Shown here piece by piece: positions 17,221 to 26,688 of a DNA stretch of 64,000 bases; the first letter of the stretch is position 1, and each line of letters opens with the position of its first letter. This DNA comes from Anaerobacillus alkalidiazotrophicus. Its GTDB lineage: Bacteria > Bacillota > Bacilli > Bacillales_H > Anaerobacillaceae. The notes beneath the pieces are model-generated. The model was not told the DNA's origin. It ran no database searches and saw only the letters and a program-made list of their open reading frames with translations. Made by a program: the position numbers and the translations under genes. The stretch is taken from NCBI RefSeq assembly GCF_001866055.1, contig NZ_MLQS01000017.1:125500-189499 (forward strand). The letters are read 5' to 3'.

Positions 17221-17697
17221 TTTTTCACCACCTTATTAATAGTATTTGTGGAATTATTAATGTCATTCTTAATATCTATTTGCCAGTATTTCTTTTCAAT
17301 TAGTTTGAAACTATTCACTCATAAGACCCTGATAAATTCCCCTTAATTAATCCAGCAGTTAATACAAAAATACAATTGAACCCCAAATTACAATAAACAA
17401 AGAAAAGGTAATCAACCAATCTTGTTCAGTCACTCCTAAAATACCAATTTGTTGCTGCTGCTCTGAATTCTAGATATAAGTTTCAAATAATTAATCAAGA
17501 CTAGATGGGAGATGAAGGATTTCTCCTTCGAAAAAAGACTTGAAATTTTATCCAGAGACGTTATAATAAAACTGTACCACTTAATATAATACGGATAGTA
17601 CACGTAGTACTATTTGAGAAATAGTTATTTCTAAAATTAATACTGTAATTGTCTCGTCGTCCACTTTTTTAACTGAGTTAGCAGCTTCGAGGTCTGT
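17221..17697. other. Intergenic region, no clear gene
   Basis: AT-rich, with scattered short frames only. A 24-codon minus-strand frame (about 17365-17439, GTG start, one hydrophobic helix) lies just after an AGGAG that is too close to serve it. I do not call it. Confidence 0.4.
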
Positions 17698-17856
17698 TTA
17701 TCCCACTCTTAAGGGGCAAGTAAGGCCCCCACCTCAAAACTTAAGAAAATCGAGAAGTTTAGGTGGGGGATAAACTGCCCCTAAAGGTCCGATAAGTTGA
17801 ACTAACAATCAGTGGGGGATGAAGGAAAACCCCCACTGATTGAAGTTCAGCTTTAT
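17697..17856 (+). repeat. R2 element, short form
   Basis: TTTAT at both ends. The left and right hairpins are intact, but the central hairpin (ATATAGAATAACT to GTGGTAT) is cleanly missing: GGTCCGAT is joined to AAGTTGAACT. Confidence 0.85.
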
Positions 17857-17958
17857 GTAGTATTGAAGGTTTACTTACCTTTAACTTATTAAATCCCAAA
17901 CAAATATTCTCTACCAAAATGTAGGAGGAAAAAATTGGTTCAAGAGAAACTCTTAAAA

Positions 17959-17976
17959 TATCTACCAAGGTAGATA
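17959..17976 (+). promoter_or_regulatory. Probable operator of the GntR-type repressor
   Basis: A perfect palindrome, TATCTACC-AA-GGTAGATA, centred 44 bases before the regulator start and overlapping a possible -10 (TAAAAT). The position suits autorepression by the YtrA-like protein. Confidence 0.6.
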
Positions 17977-18011
17977 CCGAGTGTCATCATACGAAAGGAG
18001 GAAAATAGTGT

Positions 18012-18407
18012 ATGTTTCAATTAGACATGCGTAGTAGGGTTCCAATATATGAGCAGCTAGTAGAAAAAATGAAGGAATTGATTATTCATGAAGTCGTGAA
18101 AGCTGATGAACAACTTCCTTCAGTTAGGGCGTTAGCAGCCCAATTAACGATTAATCCAAATACGATTCAAAAAGCTTATCGAGAGTTAGAAAACCAAGGT
18201 TATATTTATTCGGTTCCTGGAAAGGGAAAATACGTTGCTCCACAAGCAGATACCACTAATAACGAAAAGGTGAAGAAGATGAAAAAGGAATTAGTGAAAT
18301 TGATATCTGAAGCGTTATACCTAGGTATGAAAAAAGAAGAGATTTTATCTTTAATATCCATAGCGGAACAATCTGTAAAAGGGGGAGAGCAAGATGATTC
18401 AAATTGA
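18012..18407 (+). CDS. GntR-family repressor, YtrA type
   Basis: A 131-residue regulator: a winged helix with 'PIYEQLVEKMKELI' and 'LPSVRALAAQLTINPNTIQ' (helix-turn-helix near residues 35-60), then a short dimerising tail instead of a ligand domain, as in the YtrA subgroup. It overlaps the ABC ATPase gene by 14 bases, so it most likely represses its own ABC exporter operon. The start ATG follows AAAGGAGG at 11 bases. Confidence 0.88.
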   Translation: MFQLDMRSRVPIYEQLVEKMKELIIHEVVKADEQLPSVRALAAQLTINPNTIQKAYRELENQGYIYSVPGKGKYVAPQADTTNNEKVKKMKKELVKLISEALYLGMKKEEILSLISIAEQSVKGGEQDDSN

Positions 18408-19293
18408 AAATATTAAAAAAATATTTGAAGGAAATGAGGCAGTAAGTGACCTTAATCTCTTTATTAAAAAAGGCACTATTTATGGATTACTAGGTTCAAA
18501 TGGTGCTGGTAAAACAACATTATTAAAAATGATTGCTGGTATCTACAAAGAAGATTCAGGCTCTATTTTTGTAGATGGTCAACCAATTTATGAAAATGTG
18601 AAACTAAAACAAAGAACAATATTATTAACAGATACTCTTTACTTTTTCCCTCAATCTACTGTAAAGCAAATGGCTAGCTTTATGAAAAATATGTATCCGA
18701 AATGGAATGAAGAACGTTTTCAAAAGTATAAGGAAGTCTTTCCTATTAACATAAATAAGAAAATTCACCTTATGTCTAAAGGAATGCAGCGTCAGGTTGC
18801 TTTTTGGCTAGCTTTAGCAGCAATGCCAGATGTATTAATACTAGATGAACCGCTTGATGGTCTTGATGCGGTAATGCGGCAAAAGGTGAAAAATTTGCTT
18901 GTACAAGAAGTAGCAGAAAGGGAAATGACGATTTTAATCTCATCTCATAATCTTCGAGAAGTTGAAGATTTATGTGATCATATCGGAATTTTACACAATG
19001 GAAAATTAATCATTGAAAAGGAGCTAGATGATTTAAAGTCTGATATTCACAAAATACAAGTGGCGTTTAAAGGTGAAGTCCCAGAGTTATTTCTAAAGCC
19101 ATTTGATATTTTGTATAAAGAACAGCGTGGTAGTGTCTTGTTATATATTGTTCGAGGTAAAGAAGAAGAAGTATCAGCTCATATTGAGTTTTACCACCCA
19201 GTGTTATTCGATGTTTTACCGCTAACGTTGGAAGAAATCTTTATATATGAAATGAGGGATGTTGGATATGCCATTGAAAACGTTATTGTTTAA
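18394..19293 (+). CDS. ABC transporter ATP-binding protein
   Basis: A 299-residue ATPase with Walker A 'GSNGAGKTTLL' near residue 35, a signature diverged to 'MSKGMQRQ' in place of LSGGQ, Walker B 'VLILDEPLDGLD', and the switch His in 'ISSHNL'. It pairs with the permease that follows. Operons of this kind in Bacillus (ytr-like) respond to cell-wall-active compounds and probably export or relieve them; that role is inferred. Confidence 0.88.
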   Translation: MIQIENIKKIFEGNEAVSDLNLFIKKGTIYGLLGSNGAGKTTLLKMIAGIYKEDSGSIFVDGQPIYENVKLKQRTILLTDTLYFFPQSTVKQMASFMKNMYPKWNEERFQKYKEVFPININKKIHLMSKGMQRQVAFWLALAAMPDVLILDEPLDGLDAVMRQKVKNLLVQEVAEREMTILISSHNLREVEDLCDHIGILHNGKLIIEKELDDLKSDIHKIQVAFKGEVPELFLKPFDILYKEQRGSVLLYIVRGKEEEVSAHIEFYHPVLFDVLPLTLEEIFIYEMRDVGYAIENVIV

Positions 19294-21262
19294 TCGGGGT
19301 GTTTTTATTGAGAACACGAAAAATATAGGCTGGATAGGTATTGCCTATTTCCTGTCTTTATTCTTTGCCGTACCATTACAAATTTTAATGATTTATACAA
19401 GAGATAACTATTATCGTAGCTATACTTTAGTAGCTGATAACTTATTTCGATTATCTGACGGATTTCAATTAATTTTACTTTCTGTTATCCCAGTGTTACT
19501 GGCACTCGTTTTATTTCGTTATGTACATGTCAAACTATCAACTGATTACATTCATAGTCTACCAATAAAGAGGGAAGCTTTATACCATCAGCATGTGTTA
19601 TTTGGATTAGGAGTACTTGTTATACCTGTTTTTTTTATAGGCCTTATTTTATTAATCATTAGCAGCTTTATAGAGTTGCCACATTTATTGAGCTTAGCTG
19701 ATATCGCTACTTGGATGGGGACGACAATACTATTCACAGTCTTTATATTCATGGCAGCTGTATTTGCAGCAATGTTTACAGGAATGTCAGTTTTACAAGG
19801 AGTTTTGACGTATATTTTGCTGTTCTTTCCAGCTGGAGTGACCATGTTGTTATTTATGAACGTGAAATATTCCTTTTATGGAATTGCGGTAGATTATTAT
19901 TTAAGCAAAAAAATAGAAAAACTTATTCCTTTTGTTAGAGCAAGTCAATTAGGCTTTGAGGCATTAACTGGAAAAGAAATTTCCGTGTATTTCCTCTTTA
20001 TTGTGGTATTTTATGTAATTGCACTCTTAGCTTATTGTAAACGAAAGGTTGAAGTAGCTTCACAAGCAATTGCTTTTAAGTCACTAGAACCGGTATTTTT
20101 ATATGGGGTTACCTTTTGTGCCATGCTTCTTGGTGGGTTGTATTTTGGAGAAACACAAAATTCAACCAGTTGGTTGCTATTTGGTTATGTTTTTGCATCT
20201 ATCATAGGTTATTTTGTAGCCTTAATGATAGTCGAAAAAACGTGGCGTGTTTTGACAAAATGGAAAGGGTATGGAATTTATGCCCTAAGCATATGTGTGT
20301 TGGCAATTGTATTTCAATTTGATATAACTGGATTTGAAAAACGAATTCCAGCCGTAGGAGATATTGAACGTATATATTTTGCTCCTCATTTTTACTTAAT
20401 GGACGGTCATGATTATTATATAGAAGAGGAATATTTGACTCAAAACTATTATTATCAGGACGAACAAAATAAAGAAAACATAGTTGCTCTTCATGAACAA
20501 ATTATTAAGAAACAAAATTCTAACGAAAAAGGTGGTTGGGAACGAAGGCAATTCGCAATAGCATATGAATTGACAAGTGGAAAACAGCTGGTTCGCCACT
20601 ACCAGGTTCCTGTCACATTTCTAGAAGAGCATAAGGGTTTGTATGGAGCAATCATTGAATCTGACGAGCACAAATATAACGTAAATTCAGTATTAAGAAT
20701 TACTGATACTAACACAGTTGATAAAATTACCATTATTTCTAACCGAGGAACTCAACAAGTTTCTTTAAATAATCGTTCTGATATTTCAGAATTTCATCAA
20801 ATTTTACAGACGGAAATAATGGATGAAACTTATGATGATTTGATGGATGATAGGTCTGAATGGTCAAATATTGAGTATTTATTAAGTGATGACAAAAGGG
20901 TATTTTCAAGTTGGAAAAAATCTCATGATCAGATTGAAGCTTGGCTTCAAGAGAGAGATTTAGTGAAACAAGCACGATTAACGGCTGATGATATTGATTT
21001 TGCAGTAATAGTTAAAAGAGATGAGCGGCATCTATATGAATACATGAGGTACGAAAATGATCTACTTAACTTTGAGAAAACACCTGGTAGTATTCGAATT
21101 GAAGAGTTTGATGAGTTAGAAGAATGTTTACTAGCATCATCATGGAATGATTCAGGTAAATATGTTATCGCTTATTATTATGAAAAAGATACTTTCTCAC
21201 CTTTATTTGAAACGATAGATGATAAACACGTTCCTGAGTTTATTAGGAAAAAATTAAATTAA
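19268..21262 (+). CDS. ABC transporter permease with a large soluble C-terminal part
   Basis: A 664-residue protein. The first 350 residues hold about ten hydrophobic segments (ABC-2-like, with 'YIHSLPIKREALY' between helices). Residues from about 370 are soluble and acidic, with no helix. Two in-frame ATGs compete (19259, 19268); AGGG sits better for the second. It overlaps the ATPase by 26 bases. Permeases with this extra domain occur beside YtrA-type regulators in Bacillaceae. Its substrate is not known. Confidence 0.75.
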   Translation: MPLKTLLFNRGVFIENTKNIGWIGIAYFLSLFFAVPLQILMIYTRDNYYRSYTLVADNLFRLSDGFQLILLSVIPVLLALVLFRYVHVKLSTDYIHSLPIKREALYHQHVLFGLGVLVIPVFFIGLILLIISSFIELPHLLSLADIATWMGTTILFTVFIFMAAVFAAMFTGMSVLQGVLTYILLFFPAGVTMLLFMNVKYSFYGIAVDYYLSKKIEKLIPFVRASQLGFEALTGKEISVYFLFIVVFYVIALLAYCKRKVEVASQAIAFKSLEPVFLYGVTFCAMLLGGLYFGETQNSTSWLLFGYVFASIIGYFVALMIVEKTWRVLTKWKGYGIYALSICVLAIVFQFDITGFEKRIPAVGDIERIYFAPHFYLMDGHDYYIEEEYLTQNYYYQDEQNKENIVALHEQIIKKQNSNEKGGWERRQFAIAYELTSGKQLVRHYQVPVTFLEEHKGLYGAIIESDEHKYNVNSVLRITDTNTVDKITIISNRGTQQVSLNNRSDISEFHQILQTEIMDETYDDLMDDRSEWSNIEYLLSDDKRVFSSWKKSHDQIEAWLQERDLVKQARLTADDIDFAVIVKRDERHLYEYMRYENDLLNFEKTPGSIRIEEFDELEECLLASSWNDSGKYVIAYYYEKDTFSPLFETIDDKHVPEFIRKKLN

Positions 21263-21307
21263 CATCTAACTCTGCAGTTCGGATAACGTGAAAAAACATT
21301 AAAATAT

Positions 21308-21342
21308 AGAAAACGCACAGATCATTCTGTGTGTTTTTTAGT
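21308..21342 (+). terminator. Terminator of the ABC operon
   Basis: AAAACGCACAGA-TCAT-TCTGTGTGTTTTTT. Confidence 0.85.
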
Positions 21343-21379
21343 TAGATTAATATTTATGGTTTGCATGTTTACCTGCTCC

Positions 21380-21555
21380 TTAGGACACAGGTTCCGTTAT
21401 TTTAGAAAGAAAACGAATTTTTACACTTTCGCGGACATCATGAAGTTAGAATAATATGAAAAACACACTTTCAAGACTAAATAGCGGATTTTGTGTCCGT
21501 AAAATCCATAAATTAAGGCTTTTTTTCAAAATAAGGGATCTGGTGTCCAAAAAAA
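21380..21555 (+). repeat. R3-related repeat
   Basis: TAGGACACAGGTTCCGTTATTTTAG ... GCGGACATCATGAAG ... GATTTTGTGTCCGTAAAATCC ... GGTGTCC: the same GGACA/TGTCC spacing as R3, with a different middle. Part of it (AAGACTAAATAGCGG) recurs inverted at about 58035. Confidence 0.6.
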
Positions 21556-21573
21556 TTTTAATCTCTCCCTTTT

Positions 21574-21640
21574 CTAACTTAGAAACTGTCTAGCACAAGC
21601 AGCCTACGAGCTCGGTCCCTTCAGTAAGTTTATAAATATA
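21574..21640 (+). repeat. R1 fragment, 5' part
   Basis: TCTAACTTAGAAACTGTCTAGCACAAGCAGCCTACGAGCTCGGTC as in the copies at 33.6 and 51.8 kb. The 3' end (GCGCTTGCGC) is absent. Confidence 0.65.
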
Positions 21641-21716
21641 TACTAATACGATTTGTTGCTCTCACCTTTTTGAATATTTCCCTTGGAAAATCGACAAGAT
21701 TCATATAATCTTATAT

Positions 21717-21862
21717 TAGTTTACCCCATACTTAAGTTGAGAGTGACCTACTTAAAACACAAGGGTCGGGGATTAATGGTTATGAAAGATAGGATAGGCT
21801 AAACTTATAATCAGTTGGAGGAGGATCGAACCCCACACTGATTGAGGTTCAGATCAGCTTTA
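21717..21862 (+). repeat. R2 relic, degenerate
   Basis: Recognisable only by its ends (TTTACCCCATACTTAAG and TGATTGAGGTTCAG, then CAGCTTTA) and by a diverged right hairpin around AATCAGTTGG. An old copy, same orientation. Confidence 0.6.
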
Positions 21863-21884
21863 AAAGTGAGGAGAATTGTATCTA

Positions 21885-22829
21885 GTGTGGTCTGAGAAAT
21901 TTTTTACGAATTCATATGGAATTATTTTGTCTGCAATTGTTTGTACAGCTTTATGGGGCAGTGCTTTCCCAGTTATTAAATTAAGCTATGAGGCATTAAA
22001 TATTCAGCAGGATGAAACGGCTCAACAAGTTTTATTTGCAGGATATCGTTTTTTCCTATCTGCGTTACTTATTTTTACCTTTATGATTTTGATTAGGAGA
22101 AAAGTTAGCTACAAAAAAGGTTCTTTTAAGCCTCTATTAAAGATTAGTTTTTTTCAAACATATTTTCAGTACGTTTTGTTTTATATTGGACTAAGCTATA
22201 GCACTGGAATCCAAGGAGCAATTATTGCTGGAACAACTTCTTTTTTTCAAATTATTTTTGCTCACTTTATGTATAAAAATGATAAAATTTCGATGCGTAA
22301 AACGGTAGGGTTATTCGTTGGTTTTACTGGTGTTATATTAGTTAATATTACACAAGGGACATTTGAGTTTCAATTCGGATTTGGAGAGTTATGTTTATCA
22401 GTAGCGATGATTTCTAGTGCGTATGGAAATATTCTTGCACGTAACGGTGCGCAGACGTTGAATGTTATGTATTTAACAGCATCACAAATGCTGATTGGCG
22501 GATTTGGTTTATTAATCACGGGCGTTGTTTTTGCTGGATTTATGCCATTTCAATTTACCCTCTATTCATTTGGATTACTCTTGTATTTATCTTTTTTATC
22601 TGCAGCTGGGTTTGTTATATGGAATAATGTTATGAAATATAATAATGTAGGGCAAGTATCAATGTATTTATTCTTGATACCTGTATTTGGAGTTTTGCTT
22701 TCTTCAATACTGTTAGATGAGGTCATTCATCTTTTTGTTCTACTCGGACTAAGCTTTGTTACATCAGGTATAATTATCGTTAACCGTAAAAAGTCTGATA
22801 AGCAAGTTAAGATAAGGTCTGCAAGTTAA
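21885..22829 (+). CDS. DMT-superfamily (EamA) transporter
   Basis: A membrane protein of about 314 residues with ten hydrophobic segments in two EamA halves; 'ALWGSAFPVIK' opens the first and 'GFVIWNNVMKYNNVGQVS' the second, both typical of drug/metabolite exporters. Two starts fit the AGGAG at 21869-21873: TTG at 21876 (2 bases) and GTG at 21885 (11 bases). I prefer the GTG, with doubt. The substrate is unknown. Confidence 0.8.
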   Translation: MWSEKFFTNSYGIILSAIVCTALWGSAFPVIKLSYEALNIQQDETAQQVLFAGYRFFLSALLIFTFMILIRRKVSYKKGSFKPLLKISFFQTYFQYVLFYIGLSYSTGIQGAIIAGTTSFFQIIFAHFMYKNDKISMRKTVGLFVGFTGVILVNITQGTFEFQFGFGELCLSVAMISSAYGNILARNGAQTLNVMYLTASQMLIGGFGLLITGVVFAGFMPFQFTLYSFGLLLYLSFLSAAGFVIWNNVMKYNNVGQVSMYLFLIPVFGVLLSSILLDEVIHLFVLLGLSFVTSGIIIVNRKKSDKQVKIRSAS

Positions 22830-22896
22830 TAATATAGTTTTTTGGAAAAAAACAATGATTTTAGTATGAATTAAAAAGCTGAGGAAGGTGAAATAA

Positions 22897-23436
22897 ATGA
22901 AAAAAATTGCTGTTTTTTGTGGATCAAGAACAGGTCATGATCCAAAATATATGGAAGCTGCAAAACAACTAGGAAAAAAACTCGCTGAAGCTAAGATAGA
23001 TCTCGTATATGGTGGTTCTATGGTTGGATGTATGGGTGCTGTCGCTGATGCGGTAATGGAAGGTGGCGGTGAGGTTATTGGGGTCATTCCAAAAAAATTA
23101 GCCAAAATTGAAGTTGCGCATCAAAATTTAACGAAGCTTCATATTGTGGAAACGATGCATGAAAGAAAGGCGATGATGGCTGATCTTGCCGATGGTTTTA
23201 TTGCATTGCCGGGTGGAAGTGGAACAATGGAGGAATGGTTTGAAGTGTTAACTTGGGCACAAATAGGTTATCACAAGAAGCCTTGTAGCTTGTTGAATAT
23301 TAATGACTACTATACCCCTTTAATTTCTTTTTTTGATCATATGATTGAACAAGGCTTTGTAAATAAAGAGCATAAACAGTTGATCATAGTTGAAAATGAA
23401 ATTGATAAATTAATTAATATTCTTAAACAATTTTAA
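22897..23436 (+). CDS. LOG-family nucleotide phosphoribohydrolase (TIGR00730)
   Basis: A 179-residue Rossmann-like enzyme with 'FCGSRTGHDPKY' at the start, 'YGGSMVGCMGAVADAVMEGG', and the family signature 'LPGGSGTMEEWFE' (PGGxGTxxE). LOG proteins cleave nucleoside 5'-monophosphates to free base and ribose 5-phosphate; B. subtilis YvdD is the nearest named relative. Ribosome site GAGGAAGG. Confidence 0.9.
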   Translation: MKKIAVFCGSRTGHDPKYMEAAKQLGKKLAEAKIDLVYGGSMVGCMGAVADAVMEGGGEVIGVIPKKLAKIEVAHQNLTKLHIVETMHERKAMMADLADGFIALPGGSGTMEEWFEVLTWAQIGYHKKPCSLLNINDYYTPLISFFDHMIEQGFVNKEHKQLIIVENEIDKLINILKQF

Positions 23437-23530
23437 TATGAATCCTTTACTTCATGAAATAGAGGTTACCTTCTACACCCCTAAATTTTTCTAATTTAAG
23501 TTTTAAGCTGGATTTTGTGTATTAATTTAA

Positions 23531-23562
23531 ATAAAAGCTCATCAATGAAGGTGAGCTTTTAT
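23531..23562. terminator. Bidirectional terminator between convergent genes
   Basis: AAAAGCTCA-TCAATGAAGG-TGAGCTTTTATT; T-rich ends on both strands. It serves the LOG gene and the peptidase facing it. Confidence 0.75.
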
Positions 23563-23960
23563 TGTGAAATAACTCGAGTTGCTCCTATTACTACTTTTTT
23601 CCAGTAAAGATCTAAGTCAGAAATTACTACTTTTTTTCCTTTTCGGTGAGTGTGAAGTATTTGATTGTATCCTAGAAATATAGCGACATGACCTATTTTT
23701 TCAATTCCTTTTCTGTGGCTTCTATTTTTGGTTGTGAAAAATAATAAGTCTCCTTTTTTTATGTTAGAAACAGTTATTTTTACTCCAACTTTATATTGCT
23801 CGCGTGAATTTCGTGGAAGAGCAATTCCGTTTTCTCTAAAAATATATTGAATAAAAGAACTGCAATCAAAGGTCTTTGTTTGTAATGAGGGAGAGTTAAA
23901 AACGTAAGGCTTATTCAACTGTTTTAACCCTGTCAAAATAATTTTATCAGCTATTATCAT
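23559..23960 (-). CDS. NlpC/P60-family cysteine peptidase
   Basis: A 133-residue single-domain peptidase with catalytic Cys in 'FDCSSFIQYIF' (residue 33), His in 'IGHVAIFLG' (near 90), and a polar third residue in 'ILHTHRKG'. No signal peptide or binding repeats are seen, unlike wall hydrolases such as LytF. It may act on free muropeptides inside the cell or have another use. Ribosome site AAAGGAGA. Confidence 0.85.
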   Translation of the reverse strand: MIIADKIILTGLKQLNKPYVFNSPSLQTKTFDCSSFIQYIFRENGIALPRNSREQYKVGVKITVSNIKKGDLLFFTTKNRSHRKGIEKIGHVAIFLGYNQILHTHRKGKKVVISDLDLYWKKVVIGATRVISQ

Positions 23961-24156
23961 ACTAATCTCCTTTCTATTCGAAAAGTGACACTATATTTTA
24001 TTAACTTATTTCGAAATTGATTGGACAAGAAGAGTAGATAAATAGCATATTTTTGAGTATGTTATTAAATGAAAGGAGTATAAAATTTAAAAAGTTGGTA
24101 AACTGTCATCTTCAACACAGACTAGCTCGGGACTTCTAACTTCTTCGAAAGATCTA

Positions 24157-24675
24157 TTAATCTATCTCCAATCCCATGATTATTGCACTGTGAAACGTAT
24201 GATTTTCGTAAAAATATCTAGAAATTTTTCCTTCGACAACAAAACCTAATTTTTCGTATAAATGAATGGCATTGATATTCTCCTCATGTACTTCCAAGTT
24301 AATCTTTCTAGTAACCTTATTTGTTTTTGCCCAATCTATCAAAAAGTACATCATTTTTTTAGCGATACCTAATCCCCAGTATGCTTTTTTCACACTTACA
24401 CCAAATTTTCCGAAATGGATTGTTTTTGATCTAGTGCCTGAAGAAAAGTATAAATTACCAACAATTTTACCACGGATTTCAGCAACTAAAAATATACTTG
24501 TATGATCTTGAAGACTCATTTCAATTATGTCTTCTTCTTCCTCAACAGTTGTGTCAAACTCTCCCTCACCAAATGTAAGGAATTTTGATTCGTTAGCAAT
24601 TGTCTTTACTAACTCAATTAGTTGGCTTGCATCTTCCTTTTTAGCCTCTCTTATAATGAATTGTTTATCTACCAT
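24157..24675 (-). CDS. GNAT-family N-acetyltransferase
   Basis: A 172-residue acetyl-CoA-dependent transferase with the coenzyme A loop 'VKKAYWGLGIAKKMM' (the R/Q-x-x-G-x-G/A motif) and 'NINAIHLYEKLGFVVEG', typical of RimL/SpeG-like GNATs. Perfect AAAGGAGG before ATG. The substrate is not predictable. Confidence 0.88.
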   Translation of the reverse strand: MVDKQFIIREAKKEDASQLIELVKTIANESKFLTFGEGEFDTTVEEEEDIIEMSLQDHTSIFLVAEIRGKIVGNLYFSSGTRSKTIHFGKFGVSVKKAYWGLGIAKKMMYFLIDWAKTNKVTRKINLEVHEENINAIHLYEKLGFVVEGKISRYFYENHTFHSAIIMGLEID

Positions 24676-24951
24676 TATTTAACAACCCTCCTTTGGTAAA
24701 TTTTCAGTACATGAATGGATTTCATCATACATATTTTCAAGGTACTTTATTTAGTGGTGTGGTTACGCTTTCAAATAGCTACCGTTGTAATAGTTACTAA
24801 TTGCTATAAGGGGGAGATTTTAAACTGAACTTGTTACATTAACGAGTGTATATTAATTAATGACTATCTTATCTTCTCCACTCTACTTTAACAAGAAATA
24901 TGCACCCTTTCATTTAGATTGCTATAGTTTTTGACACTATAATAATTTATT
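24676..24951. other. Intergenic stretch, nothing identified
   Basis: AT-rich, no frame or strong hairpin. Confidence 0.4.
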
Positions 24952-25149
24952 TCATCCCACTCATAATGGGCAGTAAGCCCCAAACTCAATACTTAAGAAA
25001 ATTGAGGTGGGCGATAAAGGTCCAAAATAGAATATTTTTCATGTGAAAGCTGGTGATTAGTTATTCTTATGCCTGTATTATAAGTTAAAAACAACAACAA
25101 TCAGTTGGGGATGAAGGAAAACCCCTATTGATTGAAGTTCAGCTTTATA
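24952..25149 (+). repeat. R2 element, diverged long form
   Basis: ATCCCACTCATAATGGGCAGTAAG at the left and GATTGAAGTTCAGCTTTAT at the right; all three hairpins are weakened. No perfect TTTAT on the left (TTTCAT). Confidence 0.75.
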
Positions 25150-25321
25150 ATAAGATTTTATGCGCATAAGTTTTTTTATAGTTTGGTGTCGTTGGATTTC
25201 TGGAATCATGAAATTCATTCATATAGAAAAAATTTCCTATTTGCGTAGAGTTGATCCCTTATTTAGAGTTATACTAGTTTTGTAAAGGTAAAATAACATT
25301 CTATATTAAGGTGGGATAAGT

Positions 25322-26299
25322 ATGAAGGTAATGCCGTTACAAAAAAGAAAGATTTCAAACAGTCGTCTCCTGTTTGGGTGTATGGGTTTAGGTGGCGGTT
25401 GGAATCAAAATGGTATAACTGAGGAAGATATCATCCTTGCAGAAAAAGCAATTGATGCGGCTCTTTCAATTGGGATAACCATGTTTGATCATGCTGATAT
25501 CTACACATTTGGTAAAGCGGAGCAGGTTTTTGGGGAGGTTTTAAAACGTAGCCCACAATTAAGAGAACAAATCGTTCTCCAATCGAAATGTGGGATTCGC
25601 TTTCCAGAAGGTAAAATTCCAAACCGCTACGATTTTTCAACTGAACATATCATAAACTCTGTTGATGGAATACTTGCGAGACTTGGTGTTGAATACATAG
25701 ACATATTATTACTACATCGTCCAGATCCATTAATTGAACCTGATGAAGTAGCTGATACTTTCGAAATTTTAGAGAAGTCAGGCAAGGTTAGAAATTTTGG
25801 GGTTTCTAATATGAATGTTGCCCAAATGAAGTTATTACAATCTTATTGTTCTTCGCCGATTGTCGTAAATCAACTAGAAATGAATTTACATAAGCTAGAC
25901 TGGTTAGAGCAAGGAGTTTTAGTAAATCAAAGTTTAGGAACTCAGTATAACTTTTCTGATGGAATTATCGAACATTGTCGATTAGAAGATATTCAAATCC
26001 AAGCTTGGGGACCGTTAGCAAAAGGTATCTACTCAGGAAAAGAGGTAGAGAATGTAACGGAATCTTATTTACAGACGAAACAATTAGTCAAAGAAATGGC
26101 TGAAAAAAAGGAAACGACAATGGAAGCTATAGTTCTCGGGTGGCTAATGAGACATCCAGCTCTTATTCAGCCAGTAATTGGTTCAGCTAATGAAACTAGG
26201 ATAAAAAATTGCGAAGATGCTACAAGACAATCACAGCTTATGACAAGAGATGAATGGTATTCTTTATATGTAGCTTCACGTGGGAAGTTGATGCCTTAA
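25322..26299 (+). CDS. Aldo/keto reductase
   Basis: A 325-residue NADPH-dependent oxidoreductase with the AKR tetrad: Asp and Tyr in 'MFDHADIYTFGKAE', Lys in 'VLQSKCGIR', His in 'ILLLHRPDPL'. The N-terminus ('LLFGCMGLGGGW') and overall plan match the YcsN/YdhF subgroup of bacterial AKRs. The C-terminal Arg/Asn cofactor residues are in 'VIGSANETRIKNCED'. It is a single gene with its own terminator. The substrate is unknown. Confidence 0.9.
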   Translation: MKVMPLQKRKISNSRLLFGCMGLGGGWNQNGITEEDIILAEKAIDAALSIGITMFDHADIYTFGKAEQVFGEVLKRSPQLREQIVLQSKCGIRFPEGKIPNRYDFSTEHIINSVDGILARLGVEYIDILLLHRPDPLIEPDEVADTFEILEKSGKVRNFGVSNMNVAQMKLLQSYCSSPIVVNQLEMNLHKLDWLEQGVLVNQSLGTQYNFSDGIIEHCRLEDIQIQAWGPLAKGIYSGKEVENVTESYLQTKQLVKEMAEKKETTMEAIVLGWLMRHPALIQPVIGSANETRIKNCEDATRQSQLMTRDEWYSLYVASRGKLMP

Positions 26300-26320
26300 T
26301 TAGTGGTGATCGAAATTAAT

Positions 26321-26363
26321 GAAAGAGGCTGTCTGTTTAAATTTAGACAGCCTCTTTCTCTTT
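26321..26363 (+). terminator. Terminator of the aldo/keto reductase gene
   Basis: GAAAGAGGCTGTCT-GTTTAAATTT-AGACAGCCTCTTTC, followed by TCTTT. Confidence 0.85.
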
Positions 26364-26403
26364 ATCCAACTCTTAAAAAGGGCAGTAAGACCCTCACTTT
26401 TAC
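26362..26403 (+). repeat. R2 fragment, left end
   Basis: TTTATCCAACTCTTAAAAAGGGCAGTAAGACCCTCAC: the first 40 bases of R2 only, ending next to the stop codon of the minus-strand SASP gene. Confidence 0.6.
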
Positions 26404-26598
26404 TTAATGTAATTGTTGTTGAGCCATTTGTACAAGGCGTTTCGTTATTTCTCCACCAACTGAGCCGTTGGCACGAGAAGTTGTATCAGGTCCAAGTTGA
26501 ACTCCAAATTCTTGTGCAATTTCATACTTCATTTGATCGAGGGCTTGCTGAACTCCAGGTACTAATAGTTGATTTGAACTGTTGTTTCTCTGTGTCAT
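26404..26598 (-). CDS. Alpha/beta-type small acid-soluble spore protein
   Basis: A 64-residue DNA-coating protein of the dormant spore. It has the germination-protease site region '[13 protein letters not shown]' and the conserved '[19 protein letters not shown]' of alpha/beta SASPs. The ATG at 26598 follows AAGGAGG; an in-frame start further out (26676) would add an unrelated hydrophobic stretch. It should be expressed in the forespore under sigma-G. Confidence 0.94.
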   Translation of the reverse strand: MTQRNNSSNQLLVPGVQQALDQMKYEIAQEFGVQLGPDTTSRANGSVGGEITKRLVQMAQQQLH

Positions 26599-26688
26599 TA
26601 CAATTACCTCCTTAATAAAGTTGGTAATAGTATGTGTGTATAGAAATAGGATATTCATATTTCTTGCCACTTCCATAAAAAGGATGTA

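Noticed and set aside
17365..17439. 24-codon minus-strand peptide with one hydrophobic helix
   Set aside because: The AGGAG lies directly against the GTG, leaving no spacing, and there is no other support.
26319..26615. Plus-strand frame of 98 codons
   Set aside because: It is the antisense of the SASP gene and of a terminator.
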